Shown here: positions 23,390-35,514 of the stretch, piece by piece
Numbering within the stretch: the first letter of the stretch is position 1
Layout: the number at the start of each line of letters is the position of its first letter
Source of the DNA: Eonycteris spelaea
Taxonomy: Eukaryota > Chordata > Mammalia > Chiroptera > Pteropodidae
Direction of reading: 5' to 3'
Length of the DNA stretch: 64,000 nt
Assembly (NCBI GenBank): GCA_003508835.1
Contig: PUFA01000027.1
Coordinates: 3,472,001 to 3,536,000 of the forward strand
Notes under the pieces: model-generated
Databases searched by the model: none
The model's input: only the letters and a program-made list of their open reading frames with translations
What the model was told of the DNA's origin: nothing
Translations under genes and position numbers: made by a program

Positions 23390-24440
23390 TTTTTTCAAGA
23401 CAACAGGCATTTGCTGGTTTCAGGGAAGCACCTGTATTAATTGTATTTCCTGCTCATGTGTTGCTTTTGTTTGCAATAAAAGAATTCATCTCAGGTGAGT
23501 TAACCTTGCTTTTCAGAGAGGGCACCTGCAGTTATCTTGGTGCGGATTGTAAATCAAAACATGTTGAGCCTTTAAAGAGGGAAATAAAGAGGTGCTGACA
23601 AGAGGGGATGCCAGGAGGATTAGGCGACTTTCTCACTACTTGTATTATCAGGACAGAGAACAACTGAGTCACATTAAATTACAGGGGGGAGAAAGAGTCC
23701 CAGAAATTCCACAGAGAGGAGGTTGACTGGCATCTTCAGTAAGCCTGGGAAGAGGAGGGGTCTTCGAGGTCTGAAAAGACAACTCCCTCCTTAGCCTCAG
23801 GCTTCTATAATTGACCAAGATTTTTCAGCTTGTGATTTGATCCAGCTATACCCTGTTAGAGGCACTTGCCCCCAACTGAGACCAAGGCTGAAGTGAATAA
23901 GAATTAGGTGACTCACTGGTATGTACAATACATGCATTCACATCTATTAGGATAAATGACACGTCGCTCACTTTAAGCACAGGCAGCTGGAGATTGTCAT
24001 ATTCTGAAAATGACAACTGTTATTTATTTATTGAGAATATTTATACAGGTTCTTCCTGGGCACAGAGATTGCATTTTCAGCAGCACTATGACACCGGGCT
24101 GTCACGTGTCTAGAGCAGACTGTAGAAAACCATTAACGCTGGCGGAGACAAAGCACACGTACTCCGGGCAGCAATCCGTAGGAGCGTAGATTTAGAAGGT
24201 TGAATGCAGCAGTTTTTAAGTGAGGCCCAAGTCATTATATTAATAGGGTTTCAAGCTACTCTGAGGAAAAAAGGATTGTTTTTTTCCACACAGTATGGTT
24301 TCGTTAACTGCCAAAGGACTAGTTTTGAGGCATTGATTAATTTGGTCAAAGGGTTCCCATTATACAGCTCAGGGGGCACGTTGGTCAGCTGGGGAAGGAG
24401 GGACGAAGAAAGCATTTAGGAGTGGAGGGGATGTTTCTTG
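23390..24440. promoter_or_regulatory. CpG-enriched unique stretch, candidate regulatory element
   Basis: No repeat family is recognised here and base composition is more balanced than around it. By eye 13 CpG dinucleotides fall between 23,930 and 24,420, whereas the flanking kilobases have few. The part includes an E-box core (cacgtg, about 24,101-24,106), 'tttggtcaaaggg' (nuclear-receptor or TCF-like) and 'gacaaagcacacgt'. Retained CpGs in old mammalian DNA often reflect hypomethylation or constraint. No transcript evidence can be seen and the 71-codon ORF at 24,204 has no motif, so a regulatory role is an inference only. Confidence 0.3.
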
Positions 24441-24554
24441 TCCCTTTTCCATACATCACAGTCCTTAGCGCTGTAAAACAGGCTTTTTTGCTCTGCTATA
24501 ATTTTCCCAGTATTAAAAGAGGTGCACTTTCTTAAAATAATGTCTCTGCAAGCA

Positions 24555-24650
24555 TGGGCCCCAGTTTAAATTGCCCATTCCTGGTCCCATCCCAGATCTA
24601 CTCAATCAGAATAGCTGAGTGGGGCCTCGGAATCTGCATTTTACCCAGTT
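24555..24650. mobile_element. MER5A-like hAT MITE fragment
   Basis: 'ggtcccatcccagatct', 'caatcagaatagctgag' and 'tcggaatctgcatttt' follow the centre and right arm of MER5A. Termini are missing or degraded. Confidence 0.65.
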
Positions 24651-25145
24651 TGCTCGGGCATTTCTTTTGCACACCAAGAATTGAAACTGTTATCTTGGAA
24701 GGATAGAGAGAAGTTATGTGAATAAATATGTTCTGAGCATTGTAGATTCTAAGTGCTGGTTCACATTGCATTTACAGCAGTAAACATTGCTTGATGGCAA
24801 CTCAACACAGTTTATCTGCATACACCCCAATTTCTAAAGGGCACTTGATTTCCTGTTAATACATAGAAATGTGAAGGAATAAATACTACCTTTTCCAGAG
24901 AACAGCCCCCTGGAACTAATTTTTTGATATGTTGGCCTCTTCTCCAAACACAGAAATGGAATTTGCAGATCCCAGTGTGCTATATGGGAGACTGACTTCT
25001 CGTATTGCTATACTAAATCCTAGAGAGTAATCATTCTTAGAAATAGGTTAATGTCTCTTGGAAATGAGATTTTACCATGAATATTGTGCTGCATTTTTTT
25101 TTATTGGGAAGGATTAAAGATGTTCAATGTTAAAGTGATATTCTT
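24651..25145. other. Unassigned DNA
   Basis: Nothing recognised. Confidence 0.4.
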
Positions 25146-25149
25146 TCTT

Positions 25150-25540
25150 TTTTTTCCCATTAAAAATAGTCTCTTCTTGTTACAAATAAAGGATGGTCAT
25201 TAGAAGAAAAATTTCAATAATACAAATAAGTGTTTTTAATAAAAATTTAAATCTTACAATTTTACCTGCTCAAGGACAACTACTGTCAATACCTTGGTAC
25301 ATAAATGTCCACATCTGCATATACAAAGATAGGGTTTTACCTTTCATATTGCTTGTATCCTGTTTGTTTCACCCAAAAACAATAGTAACTAATTTTCAAA
25401 TAAATAAATATACTGTCATGAAACACTTTAAAATGTTATATGCATCTGTTGTATGGGCATATAATAATGTATTTAACCAACACCTGAATTTTAAATATTT
25501 ACGTTATTTCCAATTTTGCTATTATAATGAGTGAGATAAT
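25150..25540 (-). mobile_element. L1M 3'UTR fragment
   Basis: The plus strand shows the reversed L1M tail: 'tcttgtatcctgtttg'-like sequence, 'atgggcatataataatg', 'atttaaccaacacctgaatt', and 'tatttccaattttgctatta'. The 113-codon ORF reading through it is a chance reading of the antisense strand. Confidence 0.7.
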
Positions 25541-25544
25541 GTCA

Positions 25545-28500
25545 GCCAAAAAGAATATGCTGACTGTTCTATCTCTTGTACAGAGAAGATTCATATAACT
25601 GCAACAACCCAATGCCTGCTCTTAGGAGTAGGTTATAAATAAGCTATAGGTCCTGACACCAGGCTCCAAGGGAGACAGTCCCCAAGAGCCATTCCTTCTC
25701 ATTTCCCTGCCTCTTAACCAAGAGCTCCTTCCTACTCCAGTCCCAGACTTATCCTATGAGAGATTTCCCACACACATACACACACACTGCCCTCCTCTCC
25801 CACGTTAGCTTGAGGCTTCTGTCTCTAAATTTAAATTTACATTTAAATCTATGTATGTTATGCAAGCTATGCATTTAGCCATATCTTGCATTGAGCCGAG
25901 ATGAACTGAGGAGTGAGTGAGGCATGACTTCTTCCCAGCAGCATACTGAGTCACACCTATTGGGTTATTTCTCAGAGAGGCCTGAAGGAAAATTTTTTAT
26001 GACTCTAATGAAGTTTAAGCATCATGACCTCTCACTTCATGGACACCTTTCAAATATTTTGCTTCTTTAAAATTTGCAAATTATTCTAAAATGGAGAAAT
26101 ACATTTAGAAAGATGTTTGGAATGCTTCAATAAAACAAGTGAAAGTTTATCTATAATGTTCTCCCTATTCAAATGTTTATGAAGGGTGCCATTTTTGTCA
26201 TCTATAAATGTATACAAAAACTAAAAGGAAATTTAGTAAGAAATTAATGGAATGTGAAATTAAAAGTAATAAAGATGAGTGATGAAATCAATAGAACTGA
26301 CTCCAATAGAGAAACAATGTAAACAAAGAAGCTTTGAGATTAAAACAAAAGCAGTAATTAAGAAATATGTATTTCAATGGCATGATCTACAAGCTGTTTA
26401 ATGAGTATATTTCACTTAAAAATGTATTTAAGATTAGTCATTGCAAATTAAAACTTGAAATACCTTGAAATATTATAGCTCACATAAAAGTTTACTAAAC
26501 ATTTGTCCAAATTTTATAAGTTTATATGACATTGCCAATAATTAGATGTAAAACTGAAACTTTTCTTAAACTAATTAATAATTTTTTCTCCATCAATGTT
26601 GCTAGAGGGAAAATTGCATTTCTTTTTAAAAAAATTTAAAAACCATTGTCATATGAAGAGGGTGCCCCTCCCCTGCCAAAAGAAAAACAATATAGAAGAG
26701 AGTCAGGCACTTGATTTTAAAGTCAGTCATGTTTTTGTTTTTGTTTTTTAAATTTTGTAATGTCTGTAGATTCATCAGATTTCTAAACTTTGAAATTTGT
26801 TTCTCATTTTAAATATTCATTTTTGTACTTAATTTCACATTCATAAGCATTCTATTCTTTTTGTTAAAGAGGGCCTCCCCACAACTTGTATGAGCTTCAG
26901 ACCCTATATAACTGGGATTCAATCCTGACTTTTTCAAACCTGTAATGTTCAGTTGCATTCAACATTCATTTACACCAAAAGGTGTTTGTGGCCGTCAAAA
27001 AGGTGTGTAGCCCTGCTAAAGATCAAAGAATGAAGAAAGCATCTCAGCCTTTGGAGAAATGGGGAAGGGGTGGAGGGATATTTGATGTTGGGAAGGAGCT
27101 ATGCAGAAATGTGTACAGGACACAGTGGACTTGAGAAACTATGTAAACAGGTAAAGTAACTTTCCAAGCAGCATGTTAGGCCCCTAAGTGGTGCTTAAAC
27201 ATATCACAAAGGTAGCAGATGAAGGATCCCATTGTTAAGGAACAACTTGCTTTTATAACCCAAAGAGCAGTAGTTGATCTGATAACTCGAGGATTCTTAA
27301 TAGCTCAACACAAATAAACCACTTGTAAATGCCCCTGGGCTGGCCTGCCTCACAACTCTTTTCACATGGCAGTAATACATGGCCAGTAATTACCATAATG
27401 AGCCACCAGAAGGCATCTATTTGTTAGCCCTGGAAGAGCTTGCATCTGGCTTTTAGGTGTGAAGCTAGGAGAGGCAAATGACAAGGAGCATTTGAATATA
27501 CATTTCCTCGGGCTGCTACTTATTTGAACAGCTGCTTAGGAGGCTCACTGCAACAGTAAGAGTCAGTCCAATTCGGGAGGCTGTGTGCATCTTGATTTCT
27601 TTTTTTTTCTTTGAAGTACAGGACCAGCCTATTTTCTCCCTGGGTAATAATTTCTCTAAATTAAAAGTGGTTACCCGACTTAAAACCTGTGACAAGTCTA
27701 TTGTGTTGACCTCTACAGCTGGGAGAAGGGTGGAGGTTGCCAAGGAAATGGGCTCTAGAAATGAAACATGGAACGAGCTCAGAAGTCACATGCCAAATTG
27801 TCTGGTTTTAGATTAAGTTTCATAGGAAAAATAATCTAGAGCTTCATTTCTCTCTTTTTTTTTTTGTCTCTGTCAAAACAAAGACTGTGTAACAAAGGCA
27901 ACATTTTTAGCCATTTGCTGAAAATACAAAAATATTTTCACAAAATAACAAATTGGTGGTTTGTTGTGTCAGCTGTACATTTAATAATTCCAATGATAAG
28001 CATTCTCCAATATCAGATAGTGGCAAATGTTCCATTTGGAAAAAAGAAAGGAATCTAGAGACATAAAAAAATGAACGTAATATGACACAAGCTGGTATTG
28101 CTATCAGAGAATGAGGAATGTTTTGGGGGATAGGTCTGCGAATCTTTGTAATTTTATGGTAGGAATCAAAACTAATGTGTGCTCTCCTTTACCAGGAAGC
28201 ACATTGTCATGGTCAGGGCTGGATTGTTCAGTGCCTTAACATCTCTCCTTATGGAAAGATATTAGAAATGCTGTGTATTTCAGCCATTAGGAAGATATGT
28301 GAAATAGTGCCTCTAAAACACAAACATAAACAAAGATCACAGCTATTTTTGCTGACCCAAAGTTTACCTAGATAAAGAGATTTCTATGAAACCTGGAAGA
28401 GGCATATCAGAGTTTTGCCTTGACATTCATGGATCACTGAGCAGTTCCAAATGTTCTAAGAAGATTATCAGGTAGTTGTGTTTTCTGAAGTTTTCTGATC

Positions 28501-28660
28501 TCTCCTTTTACCTGGGGGTCAAACTGTAGGCATTTGGTAGCTTATCCTTGAGATATTAGCAAGACACAAGACAACAGCCTGCAAATAAAATACAGGTCAG
28601 TAATATATATTCCCCCATAGAATCATCAGCTTGCATTTTCTTTTAGACTGCTGCTGAATT
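25545..28660. other. Unassigned DNA, about 3.1 kb
   Basis: No gene is supported. A short CA-rich tract is at about 25,772-25,790. The parts 26,860-27,500 and 27,850-28,100 look unique and moderately balanced and may contain constrained noncoding DNA. Overlapping ORFs of 75 and 77 codons at 27,516-27,816 lie on opposite strands and show no domain. A T-tract at about 27,850 is not linked to any SINE. Confidence 0.4.
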
Positions 28661-28664
28661 TTAT

Positions 28665-29055
28665 TTTATTTTTTGGTATGATAAAGAACTTTAACATTAT
28701 ACATATACAGCTAATATAGTCACATGGTTCAAGGTATAATAGTATAGAAATTGTCTATAGTAAAATGTCTCCTCACCCTAGTCCCAATCAACCCAGTTAC
28801 TTCTGCCTACTCTTCCTGCCATAAATAACCACTGTCATTAGTTGGTTTCTTATGTATTCTTCCGGTGTTTCTTTTATATACATATATATTGTTATCCCTT
28901 ATTTTTATGCAAAATCAATATACTCTGTACACTGTTCTGTATCTTATTTTTTCACTTAACACTGTATCTTAGAGATATTTTTTTTTATTTCAGACAAGTT
29001 TTCCTCATTCATTTTTACAGCTGCACAGGTCATTGTCTGAATAGATTATAATGTA
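28665..29055 (-). mobile_element. L1M 3'UTR fragment
   Basis: Reversed L1 tail: 'ccctagtcccaatcaaccc', 'ataaataaccactgtcatt', 'acactgttctgtatctta', 'ttttcacttaacactgtatc'. These are the landmarks of an old L1M/L1ME 3'UTR. The ORF inside is incidental. Confidence 0.75.
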
Positions 29056-29059
29056 TTTA

Positions 29060-29835
29060 ATACAAAAACAGCAGCATTTTAAAGTTTTGGTCACTCTTAA
29101 AAACACTATAAAATATGATATAACAAGCTCCATGTACTTTCATTTGTATTAAACTTGAAATTAAATTTTTATCTGCCTGAATTTTTAAGACTCTGGAAAA
29201 TAATAGTGGGCCTATAGAATAAGGCATTATTTAAAAGAATAATCTAATTTATGAATTTGAGTTAGATGAAATGCATGGAATTAGAACATAGACTCAACTA
29301 AAAACATTTAAGATGTTATTAGTTCTCAGTAGGCTTTTGTCTGGGTTGCCTATATACTGGGGTGTTTGTCATGCCCACCTTAATTTCTTTAAATATTGTA
29401 TAAACATCTAGACTTACTTTGATTTTTTTCCAAACACGAGAACAGCTGCCCTACAGGGCTTTGCCTCTCAGACCACAGAACTAGTGTTTCTTTAAGGTCT
29501 TTCTACCTCTCAGATCCTACTTTTACATTTAATTAAGGTAATCCTTCAATCTACATCCTTTTCCAGACCTCATTCTCCTTTCTTTCTAAGTTGTTATCCA
29601 TATTCCACCTGAAGCAGGAGATCATATTGCAGTTTTGGTACTAAGCTCATTAAAGAAGAATGCATCTGGCATTTCTCTGGGAGGAAAATGGGCTTTCAAG
29701 TTCTAATTGGAAAGATCTGAAGAGTGTAGAACTACGATGTCTTTTTGACCATGGGCCCCAGACCACTGAGTTTATATATGCACTATGTGAAAAACATAGA
29801 GTCTATGACTTTTGTTACAGTTATTTGCCTGTTGG
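29060..29835. other. Unassigned DNA
   Basis: AT-rich, nothing recognised. Confidence 0.4.
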
Positions 29836-29881
29836 GTTTTGTTTGTTTGTTTGTTTGTTTGTTTGTTTAAAAAAAAAAAAC
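29836..29881. repeat. (GTTT)n plus poly-A
   Basis: Eight GTTT units followed by a run of 12 A. Confidence 0.95.
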
Positions 29882-30059
29882 CTTTATCCTGATATGGACA
29901 TTGTGTAGACATGTATGGTCTCTTATTGAGATTAATATGATCTGTCTCTCTTTAAAGAAATTATATACGGTTTGTGGATAACTCTGGAGTATTAGAAAAG
30001 TTCAAACAGAGAAATACAACCAAGAGTAAAGCTGTGCCATCAGAGAGCAAGAAAAACAG

Positions 30060-30195
30060 AAAAGGAAGGAAGGAAGGAAGGAAGGAAGGAAGGAAGGAAG
30101 GAAGGAAGGAAGGAAGGAAGGAAGGAAGGAAGGAAGGAAGGAAGGAAGGAAGGAGGGAGGGAGAGTGGTAAGGAAGGAAGGAAGGGAGGAAGGTA
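30060..30195. repeat. (GGAA)n microsatellite
   Basis: An almost pure GGAA array of about 90 bp, then GGAG variants and a short resumption near 30,172-30,192. Forward and reverse ORFs (EGRKEGRK and PSFLPSFL) are artefacts. Confidence 0.97.
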
Positions 30196-31570
30196 ATGGA
30201 ACTAAGGTTGCTGCCTTGTCTTTACCTTCTATCAAGATGGAAGATTTGGAGCTTTTATCAGGGGTAAAGTACTAAAGCATAAGCACTTGGTTTTGCTTTA
30301 AGGAAAAAAATAATAAGTAATGTTCTCTTATTCTTTTTTTTAACAAACAATTGGTGGCTCAAAGCCTTTTTGCTGCAAAAACTAAAAGAGGACAAAAACA
30401 AAAAACAAACAAACAAACATAGAAACAAACAAAACCCAGAGAGATAAATAGTTCTACCCACATTTTTACATATAGATATGTGGCTCACTCTATCACTCTC
30501 TTATGTGTCCATATACCATGTGCTTCCTTACCCCCAAGAATATGCAATAAATATTTGCTAGTGTTACTGATAACAGGTGGTATTATTTCCTCCCTTGGTT
30601 CTATGCATGACATGATTATGTCATCTTTGTAAGTATTATAAGTATTAAGTTTCTTACAATGCTTCCTTTCCCAGGTCGCCTTTAAAAATTGGCATGTATT
30701 TTGCCTTTATAAGACTTTAAAAGAGAACAAGAGGACTAGCAGATTCCCTTCCTGCCCTTCTGACCCACACCCATCCTGGGGTCAGCCCCCTGGCCTGTCT
30801 TTATATAGTCACTAGAAAATAGGTGCCAGATCCCCTTCTCTTGGTTTAAACCCTGGCTCTGCTTGTATTTATTTTCACCTGTTGAGAATGCAATTCCATT
30901 AAAGTATTGAACCAAACATACAGATCCCTTCTGAAATAATCATAAAAGGATTTATTTCCCTAAGAACTTGTTAGCTTATCTAAACATCTGCTACTCAAAA
31001 GTGATTACTTGGGAATTTCCAGGTCACACAGGAACACGCAAGTCTGTCGCTACTGGATGCATTTAGACAAAAACCAGTAACCAAACATTTTGAGGTGAGA
31101 CAGAGAATGTTTAAAAATTAGTCCGTGTTTAAAGAACTCAAAAAATATGTGAATTTACATACTTTTAAATGCTATTCCTGCTTTTGTTTTAGTTTAATCA
31201 ACTTATATAATTGTCTTTTCTGCTGAAGTCTTAGGTAGCAAATATACATATATCATCATGAAAGTCTTTAAAAGTACAGACTGAAAGATTAACTTTCACA
31301 TAGTAACATTAACAATTTTTCTTTTTAAGTGAGAGAAAAACACAGTGAAAAAAAATGTCTTGGAGAGAAGCGTTTAAGGAGTGGCTTCAAAATCTAAGAA
31401 ATATTTGTGGTATAAACAGTAGGTTAACGAGAAACTCAAATATTTTCAAATAATATATTCAAAAAGAGTAAGGGTAATGCTGAAAGTGATTTAGCAGAGT
31501 AGGAGGAACCAAATTCTTTGGGATGGTTTTAGCAAGCATTCAGCTTGGGGGAAGGAAAGGAAGCAATCAT
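30196..31570. other. Unassigned DNA with an (AAAC)n run
   Basis: (AAAC)n at about 30,393-30,432. The remainder has no recognised repeat or gene. The stretch 30,720-31,080 is more GC-balanced and appears unique. Confidence 0.4.
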
Positions 31571-31574
31571 CAAC

Positions 31575-31775
31575 TGAACAACTACTATATGCCAAGCATT
31601 TGGCATTTATTATCCCATTTAATCCTCAAACAAATGTGATGATTCCCGTTTAACAGACAACGTATCTACAGCTTAGTGAGGTTGAGTAAGTGACCAATGT
31701 AAGTGACAGAGCCAGGATTTCAACTCAAGATTTCAATTCTGTCTCCTTGGGAGCTCACCATGTCATCTCTGTTTT
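31575..31775 (-). repeat. MIR SINE
   Basis: Reversed MIR: 'actactatatgccaagcat', 'tcccatttaatcctcaa', 'ttaacagacaacgtat', 'gtgacagagccaggattt', 'aactcaag'. Confidence 0.85.
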
Positions 31776-32270
31776 CATAAAGTTATTTTAAACATGACTT
31801 CAAGCGACAGCAATGTCCCTTTCTTGTGTGCGTGCTGTGGCTCCTGATGCTTTGTTTTGGCCTCAACTACCAGAGGAAGTAGGTAAGCAGGTATCATAGA
31901 GGCTACATAGCATTCTTCCTGGATTTTCCCATAGATCCTTTACTGACAGGTTGAAGTTTGCAATGCTGTACCCCAGTTAGAGCAAGTTTGGAGAGAGCAG
32001 TGGAAGAAATAGGAAGTAGAAAAGAAGCCAAGAATGTGTCTAGAGCCAATACCCTCCACACACTGAGTTTTGTTTACTATCAGTTTTTGACAGTTTGGAA
32101 TAGAAGAGATGCTTGTACAGATTCAGGAGACCAGGGGCACTGGGGGAAGTGGGATATGGGGGATACATTGCTTCTTATAACCAGAGTCCACCAATATAGG
32201 TTGTTCATAGGCTTGGCCTGTGGGTTGTTTTATTTATTTAGTCCACACAGTGTTTGTTTAAATAGTTGCC
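31776..32270. other. Unassigned DNA; chance 158-codon ORF
   Basis: The longest ORF of the window (31,958-32,434, plus) starts here and ends inside an L2 fragment. It has no recognisable domain and changes composition at the repeat edge. I treat it as accidental. The segment 32,180-32,275 ('ggcttggcctgtgggttg', 'tgccagcatttaaaatt') looks like part of another old repeat. Confidence 0.45.
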
Positions 32271-32274
32271 AGCA

Positions 32275-32590
32275 TTTAAAATTTTATTCCACAAATATCT
32301 ATTGGGCATGCTACTGGCACTGTTTTAGGAGCTTAAGATTCACCAAGGAAAGCAAACAAACAAAGCTGCCCTCATGGAACTTACATTCTAGCAGAGAAAG
32401 GCAAAGAATAAATAATAACATAATAAATGATTAGCATACAGTATCTTAGGAAGTGAGAGCAAGAATACAAGTAAATTAGGGTCATAGGGGTTTAGAAGAA
32501 AAGTGGAGTGGGTTATTGGAGGCCTCATTAAGAAAGTGGCATTTGAACAAAAACTTGCAGGAAGTGCTCTCTAGCTCACCAATATCTCCC
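32275..32590 (-). mobile_element. L2 3' end fragment
   Basis: Reversed L2 tail: 'caaatatctattgggcatg', 'tggcactgttttaggag', 'gccctcatggaacttacatt', 'aagaaagtggcatttgaac'. Confidence 0.85.
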
Positions 32591-34640
32591 TTAGACGGGG
32601 TTTACTCACTCACATCACTTGCCTGGACTTGGGGAGCATAATATTTCTACCTCCCACCTTAGGGTAATAACTGCTTCCTTGAACAAATTTAGCTTTTTCC
32701 CTAATTGTAGCTGACAAATCGAGCCAGCATCTTCACGAGAAGCTACCTGGTCCATTCATAAATTTGAGTCTGACATTCTTATCTAGAGAAATAAGGAGAA
32801 AGATGGTACTGAGAATGATACAAAAAGATGAATTAGTGAGTATTTCAACCTTTCCTTCTGTTCAAGAACTCAAAGTGCTAACCTCAATCTTGGTCCACTT
32901 TGAAATAGCAGCAGAGATCTTAGAAATGATAAAATGGAGAGTCATGTACAGGTAGAGAGAAAGCATAGAAATCAAAGGAAGAACAATAGATTGAAGAATA
33001 ATCAGGATGAGGTGTCCAGTTAAATCTGAAAGGTTAAGCCCTAGGCATTAAGCATGATTGCTTTGCCTTCAATGCAACATAAAAGTGTGTATTATCTGGA
33101 AAATAAAAAATAACATGTTTAGTTTTTAACTTTACAATTCACTTGGAATGTGGTTCCATATGTTCAGTGAATAGGAAATCACAAATGAGCCATAACAAAG
33201 AAATGTGCTTGGCTGTCAGGCTTAGAGCAAGAAATTCTTCTCTCCTTTGAGATTTCAAATCTCTCCCCTGAGATGAGATTCTGTCTTCTTTGGCCCTAGA
33301 GGAAATCTTAAGAAACTTCTAAGTAGGAGAATGGCTGGTTAGTCAACAAATATACTAAATGCCTACCATGTAGTTCTGTAGGCTGATTGAAAAATAAAAT
33401 AAAATAGGAACTGAAATTGAGGTTTAAGATCATTCTCAAGGCTGACCCACAGAGTGGCAGTGAGCTTTGGAGGAGACTATGGCAGCCAGTAAGGACCTTC
33501 CTTCTGTCTAACACGTTATGTGCTCTTTGAGAGACACACAGTCACCACATTTTGGGCATCTCCTCACTCTCCTCTCACTCTCTGAGAAAATACCATATTT
33601 TCAAATGCATGCACATAAAAAGGTGTTTCATATTTTCTAGTGCCAGATCCCTTTGTTTTCTCCATTTGTTGGTTTTATTTTGTTTGCTACTCTTGTCTTC
33701 CTTGGGAACTGGTATCTTGAGCAATTCATAAATGGTTCCTATAGCAACAGTCACCGAGTGAAATCTCTCCCAACAGCTCTCTTCCCTCCCTCCAACCCCA
33801 CTTCAGTGGTATTTTTTTCTTTAATCTTTTCAGTTTTTTATATCAACATGTTTGGGTAAGTAGAGAGATTTTCAAACCCATTCACTAAACTTATATTTCT
33901 CATATTTAATGGACATTGACATTTTCAGGACAGCTTTTTTAATATAATGAGCCATCTGGCCCACTCAGGTACCATCAATTTTTAATTTGTGGCTGTATGT
34001 GAAATTGTAAGATCAATGATAACAAAATTTTAAAAATTATTAAAGTTCGTTAAGTAGATTTTATCATTCTAATTTTGATTATAAGATAGTCAATAGGTAG
34101 CAAATGGGTTTAAAAATGAAGACACGGGCAAATACCCATTTCACTTAGTAAAGACGTAAGGCAGTGGGAGGATGCACAGCATACTACCAGGACCTGGTCT
34201 ATTTATTGCTCTACACTTTACATCACCAGCAATGGGAGTGGCCAGCTGCAGGAGGACACTTACAGATCTTTAAAATATTCTTTCTGTAGCTGTTATGATG
34301 CACTATGGGAACATAAAAGTTTTTGTACTAGATTAAACCTGGCTTCCACATATCTCTCTGGTTTGTCTGGAACAGGGTCTCTCAGGCAGAATTTGGGAAG
34401 ATATGGTTGTTTCCAGTTCATCTGCATCTGTACATTGACACTCTCCAATTTCTCCAATGTCCTTTCATGTTACATTACGAATTTAACATTCATAAATTTA
34501 GCACTCATGCCTATTTATATTTGCATTCATTGCTACATCTATAGAACTTAAAGAGTTCTATAAGTTTCATGAGTTATAAATTTTATAAATATTCTGACAG
34601 TTGACTTGAATTCAATATACATAAGAAGTCATCCATGTGC
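32591..34640. other. Unassigned DNA, about 2 kb
   Basis: No family identified, apart from a 20-bp match (34,356-34,375) to the MER81-like element at 282-301, which may be a scrap of that family. Short ORFs show no motif. Confidence 0.4.
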
Positions 34641-34644
34641 TGGT

Positions 34645-34830
34645 TAAGATCATAAACTCTGGTGACAGACTGGCTAGAATTTCATCCCAGCTTTGCCACT
34701 ATGAGACCTTAGGCAAATTACCTTTCATATTTGAAATGGGGATAATAACTGTATTTTTCTTATAGTATTGTTATGAAAACTAAATAAGTTAACATAAAAA
34801 AACATTTATCATGCATTAATTTACTGGTTT
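34645..34830 (+). repeat. MIR SINE
   Basis: Plus-strand MIR: 'ataaactctggtgacagac', 'catcccagctttgccacta', 'gaccttaggcaaattac', 'gaaatggggataataactg', 'tgaaaactaaataagtta'. Confidence 0.85.
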
Positions 34831-35059
34831 TAATAATAACCCCTTTCAACATTTGCCTCTCCATGTTATAATCCTACTTTAAAATAAAATTAATCTGGGG
34901 TGAAAGACCATCAATTCCTCCAGTCCTCCTGACTGTTCTTGTCTTCAGTTCTATATAGTCATTCATGAGATACAGAGATCAGAACTAAATTCAAGTACAC
35001 TACAGTGTTTTATTTTTTTTTCCAAAATAAATATTAACCAGGAAAACAGTGCTTGTTAT

Positions 35060-35510
35060 TTTGTGTTAATTTGACTAGGCCAAACGTTATTTATGGATAT
35101 GTCTCAGAAGGTGTTTTCAGAAGGTACTGATTGGCATCTGAGTTGGTAGACGAAGTAAAGCAGATGCTCTCTCCCCTACCCCCTCAGTGTGGGTAGATGT
35201 CCAATCCATGAGGGACTGAACAGAATAAAAAGGTGGAGGAAGGCTGAATTCATTCTCTGCCTGACTGTTCTCCAAGCCCTCTGTGCTCCTGGTTCTCAGG
35301 CCTTCCATCATGGACTGGAATCTACACCGTGAGCTCTCTGGCTCTCAGGCCTTTGAACTACACCACTTGCTGGATCTCTAGCTTGCTGATGGCAAATCCC
35401 TCAGCCTCCACAATCACATGAGCCAATTGTCTTTCTAATAAATCTCTTATAGACAAATAGATAGATCCCATTTGTTCTGTTTCTCTGGAGAACGCTAAAA
35501 TAAAAACCAA
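35060..35510 (+). mobile_element. LTR-like ancient repeat
   Basis: A recognisable widespread repeat: 'ttggtagacgaagtaaagca', 'ccccctcagtgtgggtagat', 'ccaatccatgagggactga', 'caatcacatgagccaatt', 'taataaatctctta' (poly-A signal), and 'tctgtttctctggagaac'. The layout with a late AATAAA suggests an LTR, probably ERVL/MaLR-related, but I do not recall the family name securely. Confidence 0.55.
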
Positions 35511-35514
35511 CAAC

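Noticed and set aside
31958..32434. 158-codon plus ORF as a gene
   Set aside because: Its last third is L2 antisense sequence and no motif or splice context supports it.
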